A stretch of DNA of 64,000 bases, taken from NCBI GenBank assembly GCA_963714415.1, contig CAVQOL010000007.1, positions 9,498 to 73,497 on the forward strand. The letters run 5' to 3'. Positions 59,701 to 64,000 of the stretch are shown here, one piece after another (positions within the stretch are counted from its first letter, which is position 1; every line of letters starts with the position of its first letter). This DNA comes from JAGXRK01 sp963714415. GTDB lineage: Bacteria > Bacteroidota > Ignavibacteria > Ignavibacteriales > Ignavibacteriaceae. The notes under the pieces are model-generated. The model was not told where the DNA came from, did not search any database, and saw only the letters and a program-made list of their open reading frames with translations. A program made the translations under genes and the position numbers.

Positions 59701-60415
59701 TGAAAAACTTCTTACCGCAAACGGAGTTGTTGGATTATTCCCGGCAAATTCTGTCGGACTTGACGATATCGAAGTTTATACGGATGAATCAAGAAATGGA
59801 GTTAAACGCGTTCTTCACACTTTAAGACAGCAAATGCAAAAGTCACAAGGCGAACCCAATATTGCTCTAGCCGATTTCATCGCGCCAAAAGAAACAGGAG
59901 TAGAAGATTACATCGGTATGTTTGCCGTAACTGCGGGCATTGGAATTGAAAAGCTCGTTAAAAAATTTGAAAAAGATCATGACGATTATAATAGCATAAT
60001 GGTGAAAGCAATTGCAGATAGACTTGCAGAAGCCTTTGCCGAACATCTTCATGAATTAGTCAGAAAAGAATATTGGGGCTATGCGGCAGATGAAAACTTT
60101 TCTAGTGAAGAATTAGTTAAAGAAAAGTATGATGGCATTCGTCCAGCACCAGGTTATCCCGCTCAACCCGATCACACAGAAAAACCTATAATTTTTTCAT
60201 TGCTCAATGCAGAAAGGAATACGGGTATAAAACTAACCGAAAGTATGGCAATGTATCCAGCTGCCAGTGTAAGCGGACTATATCTTTCTCATCCTAAGGC
60301 AAAGTATTTTAATGTTGGTAAAATAGAAAAAGACCAGGTGCTTGATTACCATAGACGCAAGGGAATGAGTGTTGACGAAATTGAAAAATGGTTAGGCCCA
60401 ATATTAAATTACTAA
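56711..60415 (+). CDS. metH: Cobalamin-dependent methionine synthase
   Basis: 1234 residues carrying all four modules. The homocysteine domain has zinc cysteines in SVGLNCALGAK and VGGCCGTTPDH. The pterin-binding domain follows (NIGERTNVTGSKKFARL). The cobalamin domain has cap helices and the His ligand in GDVHDIGKNIVGVVLGCNNY. The reactivation domain binds SAM (RPAPGYPAQPDHTEK). It transfers methyl from methyltetrahydrofolate to homocysteine through B12. No cobalamin riboswitch is visible in the 45 bases after hemN, so it is probably read with the heme genes. The frame is fully open, in contrast with the broken genes elsewhere. Confidence 0.97.
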   Translation: MSSKIEQLKKILEKRILVIDGAMGTMIQRHNLTEEDFRGERFKNHPFDLKGNNDLLSITKPEIIKGIHRAYFDAGADIVETNTFSANPISQTDYHLADLSYEINFESAKIAKEVSVEFNKKDPDKPRFVAGALGPTNKTLSLSPNVNDPGYRAVTFDEMVSAYYEQTRGLVNGGADIILIETIFDTLNSKAAIMAVQKYLEEKGIQLPLMISGTIVDQSGRTLSGQTVEAFYISVSRAKNLISVGLNCALGAKQMRPFVKDLSNISDKFLSVYPNAGLPNEMGGYDETPQIMVSVLEDFLSNGFVNIVGGCCGTTPDHIKAIAEIVKHHKPRVPKKQEPYLRLSGLEPVILRPDSNFMNIGERTNVTGSKKFARLIKENKYEEALSVARDQVEGGAQVLDVNMDEGMLDSESEMTKFLNLLEAEPDIAKLPIMIDSSKWSVIEAGLKCLQGKGIVNSISLKEGEEVFKERAKKVLSYGAAVIVMAFDEKGQADTFKRRTEICKRAYDILTKEVGFPAQDIIFDPNILAIATGIAEHNNYAVDYIEATRWIKQNLPLAKVSGGVSNLSFSFRGNDVVREAMHSAFLFHAIKAGMDMGIVNAGQLEVYEEISKDLLEKVEDVIFNRNPGATERLIEFAEIIKKKDTSATDGEEKKEDWRNDPVENRLSHALIKGIVDYIDQDVEEARLKYSQPIEVIEGPLMEGMNVVGDLFGAGKMFLPQVVKSARVMKKAVAILIPYIEAEKEKNKIYRKQGKVLLATVKGDVHDIGKNIVGVVLGCNNYNVIDLGVMIHTEKILQAAIDEKVDVIGLSGLITPSLDEMVQVAEEMERRGMNLPLLIGGATTSRIHTAVKIAPNYSGAVIHVLDASRSVPVVSNLLNENEEERNKYTQSFKDEYLHLREDYFKRKSDKNFISIEHARENRLKIDWKRTKINKPNKSGLTVLTDFSLSTLRNYIDWTPFFITWELKGKYPSIFEDKNVGSEAKKLFDDANRLLDKIISEKLLTANGVVGLFPANSVGLDDIEVYTDESRNGVKRVLHTLRQQMQKSQGEPNIALADFIAPKETGVEDYIGMFAVTAGIGIEKLVKKFEKDHDDYNSIMVKAIADRLAEAFAEHLHELVRKEYWGYAADENFSSEELVKEKYDGIRPAPGYPAQPDHTEKPIIFSLLNAERNTGIKLTESMAMYPAASVSGLYLSHPKAKYFNVGKIEKDQVLDYHRRKGMSVDEIEKWLGPILNY

Positions 60416-60520
60416 ATTATTATTGAAAAAGTGACTTTTTCGTTTGGTGAAATCATAGCCAAGGTCTAATTTTACCGTTCAAATTGTTCAATTTAAAAAT
60501 ATTGCGGCGGAGAACTTCAA

Positions 60521-61807
60521 ATGACAGAAAACACTCCTGTTAAAAAAACCGGTATATCGACCTTTTCAAAAAATTACTGGATTGTAATTGTAATGGAATT
60601 TTTTGAACGAGGTTCCTACTACGGAATGATGAGTATTCTGTCGGTTTACATGACAGACCAGCTCAACTTTACAAAGGAAAGCGTTGGTCTTATCAAAGGT
60701 ACTATTCAGCCGCTGCTTTATATTCTTCCCATTCTGTCCGGGGCAATTGGTGACAGGTTTGGTTATAAAAGAACATTGATCTTCGCATTTATATTTTTAG
60801 GATTCGGTTACTTTCTTACGAGTCAAACCACAGAGTATGCGATGGTTTTTGCAAGTCTGATAATAATGGCGGTCGGAGCCGGTGCATTCAAACCGATGAT
60901 ATCGGGAACAATTGCAAGAGAGACGAATGAGAGTAACAGCACTCTCGGTTTTGGAATTTTTTATTGGTCTATAAATCTGGGTGCTTTTCTATTCCCTCTA
61001 ATTCTTGTTCCTTACATTAAGAATACATTTGGCTGGCAATATGTGATGGTCGCGTCTGCAATTGGAACATTAGCAATGCTAATTCCGACACTTCTAGTAT
61101 ATAAAGAACCTGAAAAACCTAAAAGCACTAAAACTATTGCTGAAGTTCTTAAGGGTGCTGTAATGGTTCTAACTGATGTAAGGTTTATCGGACTTATTGT
61201 GATTTACTCCGGCTTCTGGATCCTTTATTTCCAGATGTTTGATTCTGTGCTATGGTATGTTCAGAAATATGTTGATGCCACATCGCTTAATAATTTTGTT
61301 AACGGAGCTTTTTCTTCGATAGGGATCAGCTTAAACTGGAAGTTTGATGTTGAACATGTAACAGTAATGAATGCAGGAACAATAATCTTATTACAAATTA
61401 TTGTTTCAAATATTGTTAAGCATACTAAAGCTCTACCCACGATGATTGCTGGTATTGCAATGGGAACTATTGGAATGGCCATATTAGCAATCAATACAAA
61501 TATTTGGGTGTTTATGGTGGGTATAATAATTTTCTCGATTGGTGAAATGACTGCACATCCAAAGTTTATTAGTTATGTCGGCTTGATTGCGCCGGAAGAT
61601 AAGAAAGCATTGTATCTGGGCTATTCATTTCTGTATGGGGTTTTAGGAAGTTTTATCGGGGGAATTCTAGGTGCCAATCTTTATGTACATTTTGTCGATA
61701 ATCTTAATCAGCCAAGTACACTATGGATTATTTTTTCGATGATTGGTGTAGTTACAATGATTGGATTGCTTTTATATAACAAGTTCCTTGCACCGAAAAA
61801 AGTTTAA
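60521..61807 (+). CDS. Major facilitator transporter, POT/PTR2-like
   Basis: 428 residues with about twelve membrane helices. The helix-1 phrase EFFERGSYYGMMSILSVYM matches the ExxERxxYYG signature of proton-coupled oligopeptide transporters, and GDRFGYKRTLIFAF is the MFS loop 2-3 motif. Substrate: di- or tripeptides by family, but the chain is shorter than usual POT members, so another substrate is possible. GGAG lies 9 bases before the ATG. It is a single gene. Confidence 0.82.
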   Translation: MTENTPVKKTGISTFSKNYWIVIVMEFFERGSYYGMMSILSVYMTDQLNFTKESVGLIKGTIQPLLYILPILSGAIGDRFGYKRTLIFAFIFLGFGYFLTSQTTEYAMVFASLIIMAVGAGAFKPMISGTIARETNESNSTLGFGIFYWSINLGAFLFPLILVPYIKNTFGWQYVMVASAIGTLAMLIPTLLVYKEPEKPKSTKTIAEVLKGAVMVLTDVRFIGLIVIYSGFWILYFQMFDSVLWYVQKYVDATSLNNFVNGAFSSIGISLNWKFDVEHVTVMNAGTIILLQIIVSNIVKHTKALPTMIAGIAMGTIGMAILAINTNIWVFMVGIIIFSIGEMTAHPKFISYVGLIAPEDKKALYLGYSFLYGVLGSFIGGILGANLYVHFVDNLNQPSTLWIIFSMIGVVTMIGLLLYNKFLAPKKV

Positions 61808-61831
61808 TTCATATCTGAATTAAAGGATTTA

Positions 61832-61859
61832 AAAGCGGCTAATAAAAACAAGCCGCTTT
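61832..61859. terminator. Probable bidirectional terminator between convergent genes
   Basis: AAAGCGGCT and AGCCGCTTT form a 9-bp stem with a 10-base loop between the transporter and the convergent DUF2721 gene. The T-run is weak on the plus side and better on the minus side (TTTAAATCC). Confidence 0.55.
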
Positions 61860-61895
61860 CTGATTAAATAATTATTTCGAACAACTGAATCAAGA

Positions 61896-62303
61896 TTATT
61901 TTTTTTCTTTTCGTGGTTTTTCTATATCACTTAAATGAAGTTCAAGTGCATCCACAGATATTGCAATCTCTCTTAAAGAAAGTAATAGAGAAACCAATAA
62001 CACTATAATACTTAATCCAAAAGTATATTTTCCAAGTTCTACCTGACCGGCAAACAGCAGAAACATACACAAAACACATAACACTAAACTTGCAATGCCA
62101 ACACCCTGCATATGTTTAATCAAGTGAGCTCGCTTACGAAGGTTTTCAATTTGACCCAACAAAATATTATCGGGATTAGCTTTGTAATTTGCATGCAGAT
62201 TTCTAATAAGAGTTGCCAGTGTTAAAAATCTGTTTGTATAAGCCAGCAGCAATAAAGTGATTGCGGGAAATAAAAGAGCCGGCGTTGTAACATCTATACC
62301 CAT
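61896..62303 (-). CDS. DUF2721 family membrane protein
   Basis: A 135-residue membrane protein. The N-terminus PALLFPAITLLLLAYTNRFL is followed by a cytoplasmic loop (ATLIRNLHANYKANPDN) and QIENLRKRAHLIKHMQGVGI. Two further helices (SLVLCVLCMFLLFAGQ; GLSIIVLLVSLLLSLREI) and a charged tail end the protein. The phrase PA..LL.LAY.NRFL..A.LIR is that of the DUF2721 family, which has no known function. Confidence 0.82.
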   Translation of the reverse strand: MGIDVTTPALLFPAITLLLLAYTNRFLTLATLIRNLHANYKANPDNILLGQIENLRKRAHLIKHMQGVGIASLVLCVLCMFLLFAGQVELGKYTFGLSIIVLLVSLLLSLREIAISVDALELHLSDIEKPRKEKK

Positions 62304-62531
62304 TATTAATTCCTTTCAAATATTATAATAGCTACTGTAAAATTATTGCATTACCAACAATATTTAGTATAAAAAGGGGGAATAAAATTAGTCAGGCATC
62401 GGCTTGCCATAATGCAGGACTGCACAGATGTATGACTTCTAAACTAAGTTTTAAGCCCTTTTAGACCATTAAATAAGAATTGTGGGGACGAATATAAGTT
62501 TGTTAATAACTAATAAATGAATAAATTTGCA

Positions 62532-62654
62532 TTGACACCTGCTAAAAAATCTGAATACCTTCCTATTTTCATTCGGTTTTTTAATTTACAGGAACAATCA
62601 GCAACCTGATAATTGCTGATATTTAATTTATTCAAATCATTTTAAGGAGTTCAG
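62532..62654 (+). promoter_or_regulatory. Promoter and structured leader of the RRM protein gene
   Basis: TTGACA at 62532-62537 with TACCTT 18 bases downstream is the best promoter pair in the gap. The leader of about 90 bases holds a perfect 8-bp hairpin, ATCAGCAA/TTGCTGAT (62597-62620), upstream of the ribosome site AAGGAG. RRM genes are often cold-induced through such leaders, but that role here is inference. Confidence 0.4.
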
Positions 62655-62990
62655 ATGAACATTTTTGTTGGCAATCTTGCCGCCGATGTTAGTGAAGAAG
62701 ATCTTACTAGTCTTTTTTCAGAACACGGACAGGTAAAAGAAGTTAAAATAATTCGTGATATGTTTTCTCAGCAATCCAAAGGTTTTGGATTTGTAGAAAT
62801 GCCGGGATTAGCTGAAGCACAAAAAGCCATTAATGCAATAAACACTATTGAACTAAAAGGTAAAAAACTTGTAGTTAATGAAGCTCGTCCAAGAGAAGGC
62901 AGGAGACCTGGCGGCGGCGGCGGTAGAAAAGGTGGCGGCGGCGGCGGAAGTAATGGCGGAAGGTTTAATCAGAATAAACGACGTTTTTAA
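62655..62990 (+). CDS. RRM-type RNA-binding protein
   Basis: A 111-residue protein with a single RNA-recognition motif: RNP2 is IFVGNL at the very N-terminus, and RNP1 is KGFGFVEM. A Gly/Arg-rich tail (RRPGGGGGRKGGGGGG) ends NQNKRRF. This is the layout of bacterial RNA-binding proteins of the Rbp type, which bind single-stranded RNA and are often raised in the cold. AAGGAG lies 6 bases before the ATG, and a strong terminator follows. Confidence 0.95.
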   Translation: MNIFVGNLAADVSEEDLTSLFSEHGQVKEVKIIRDMFSQQSKGFGFVEMPGLAEAQKAINAINTIELKGKKLVVNEARPREGRRPGGGGGRKGGGGGGSNGGRFNQNKRRF

Positions 62991-63034
62991 GGCTAATCCA
63001 CGAAATTAATGCGATAGGTTTTCGATTTCCGATG

Positions 63035-63060
63035 AGGCGTCTTTATGACGCCTTTTTTAT
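63035..63060 (+). terminator. Rho-independent terminator
   Basis: AGGCGTC and GACGCCT form a 7-bp stem with a TTTAT loop, followed by TTTTTATTTT. It closes the RRM gene. Confidence 0.88.
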
Positions 63061-63110
63061 TTTAAAGTTGTAAATTTAAAAAACCTTTTAAAACTTTAAT
63101 GGAGTTGATC

Positions 63111-63275
63111 ATGGCAAGTAAAAAAGTTGAAGTTGCAGGAATAATGGGACCAATCTGGTTTATAGGCTGGTTGTTTACAATTGGTTTATTAGCGCTTCCA
63201 TTCTTTAAAGGTCTTCTGGCTATTATCCTTTGGCCTTATTATTTAGGAGAGTTTGTAAAAACTTTTATTCAATAA
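63111..63275 (+). CDS. 54-residue membrane peptide
   Basis: A short open frame with a good ribosome site (GGAG, 6 bases before ATG). It encodes MASKKVEVAGIMGPIWFIGW and then a strongly hydrophobic stretch (LFTIGLLALPFFKGLLAIIL) with WPYYLGEFVKTFIQ at the end: one or two membrane helices. Peptides of this kind (GPIWFIGWLFTIG..L) occur in other bacteria; no function is known to me. Confidence 0.7.
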   Translation: MASKKVEVAGIMGPIWFIGWLFTIGLLALPFFKGLLAIILWPYYLGEFVKTFIQ

Positions 63276-63489
63276 TTTTTTCTCAAACAACCGTATTATT
63301 GAAGATAGCAAACAATCGATAACAGAAATTAACAGATTATTTGTTGTAAGGTTACCAAACGAAAAGTATTACTGGATGTGCTGGGAATTAAAAACAATAA
63401 TAGTGAAATGTGCTGCTTTAGTCTGAAATTAAATCTCTTCCCTTTCTGTTTCTATTAATTACTTAAAAGTCTAAGTTATTACTTTAAGT

Positions 63490-64000
63490 ATGAAAGATTT
63501 TGAAAAAATGTATAAATCAATATTCTTTTTCGTAATAATTTTACTTGTTTGGGGATGTAAAGAAGATACATTTGATCCCTTTGTCGAAGATAACACAGCA
63601 AGCGGGTTTATGTTATGCCAAGTTAATTCAAATTCGTGGTCTGCAAATGAAGTTCAGGAATACAAAGTACGGGATACATTGTTCCTGAAAGGAATAAAGT
63701 TGCTCACAGCTGATTCAAATTATACTTCTTCAGAAATTATTTTCAAAATTATAAATCTTACCCAGCCCGGCTCATTTGGAATTGGCGAGAACGAATCCGG
63801 ATTTACATACTCCGTGAAAGGGAAATTACATATTAAAGTCGGCAAACAATTTGCCCGATGAAGTATTTACTTCTTATTATTTAGACTACAGCTTAATGAC
63901 CATTACCAGTATGAGTGATAGAAGTGTTGAAGCGGATTTTCAGATGAAAATGTTTAACCGGGATTTTTCGGACAGCGTTTTAATTAATAACGGAAGATTT
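63490..64000 (+). CDS. Partial lipoprotein of unknown function, one frameshift
   Basis: The N-terminal helix SIFFFVIILLVWGC is a lipoprotein signal with the Cys anchor, followed by the acidic KEDTFDPFVEDNTASGF. The body is beta-rich (FMLCQVNSNSWSANEVQEYK). The first frame stops at 63861. One frame over it continues GNYILKSANNLPDEVFTSYY, with VEADFQMKMFNRDFSDSVLI further on, to the window edge. One G too many at 63820-63822 explains the break. The pattern of small domain plus strands resembles Bacteroidota lipoproteins of unknown role. The 3' end is outside the window. Confidence 0.65.

Noticed and set aside
387..63861. Programmed +1 ribosomal frameshifting as the main explanation of the broken genes
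   Set aside because: The break sites share no slippery codon or stop context and hit unrelated genes including aspS; sequence error is simpler. It is kept only as a testable alternative.

Overview
The window is AT-rich bacterial DNA that fits the Ignavibacteria/Chlorobi side of the Bacteroidota. The pointers are a type IX secretion sorting domain ending a large subtilase, a pyruvate:ferredoxin oxidoreductase paired with a dihydroorotate-dehydrogenase-like flavoprotein, the glutamate (C5) heme route with oxygen-independent HemN, and pilin-like proteins starting MGQQQLLLIVLG. This placement is inferred from protein families; there is no rRNA in the window. The only RNA gene seen is a tRNA-Lys.

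Layout. 0-7 kb: a partial gene, a TonB-dependent receptor, two envelope proteins, a heavily decayed reporter-type gene relic and a membrane metallophosphoesterase. 7.5-12.3 kb (minus): PFOR plus its flavoprotein partner. 12.5-20.8 kb: a small membrane protein, an S9 peptidase, hemL, the T9SS-exported subtilase, a cation efflux protein and a small Cys-rich membrane protein. 21-29 kb: a signalling block with seven receiver domains in five proteins. 29-38.7 kb (minus): a type IV pilus/type II secretion-like machine (secretin, PilO-like, PilM-PilN fusion, PilT, PilB, PilC, two atypical pilins). Its 3' end runs straight into the signalling genes, so machine and sensors probably share transcripts. 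38.7-40.7 kb: repeat-rich, gene-poor DNA. 40.7-43.8 kb (minus): a small membrane protein, a methyltransferase and a broken membrane phosphatase/sulfatase-like gene. 43.9-47.2 kb: aspS and a pyrimidine nucleoside phosphorylase.

47.5-60.4 kb (plus): a prohibitin-like protein, CcsA, then hemA, hemC, a lipoprotein, a TetR-HemD fusion, hemE, a GxxExxY gene tightly bracketed by 26-bp inverted repeats, hemN and metH. HemL sits 33 kb away and no hemB is present in the window. 60.5-64 kb: a POT/MFS-like transporter, a DUF2721 protein, an RRM RNA-binding protein with a structured leader, a 54-residue membrane peptide and a truncated lipoprotein.

Two things stand out. First, a TetR-type DNA-binding regulator is fused in frame to uroporphyrinogen-III synthase inside the heme operon, which suggests a heme enzyme that may control its own operon. 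Second, about a dozen otherwise healthy genes, including aspS and PFOR, are broken by single-base frameshifts, almost all one extra base. Residual insertion errors in the assembly are the most likely cause. I therefore annotate these genes across the break and list the break points.
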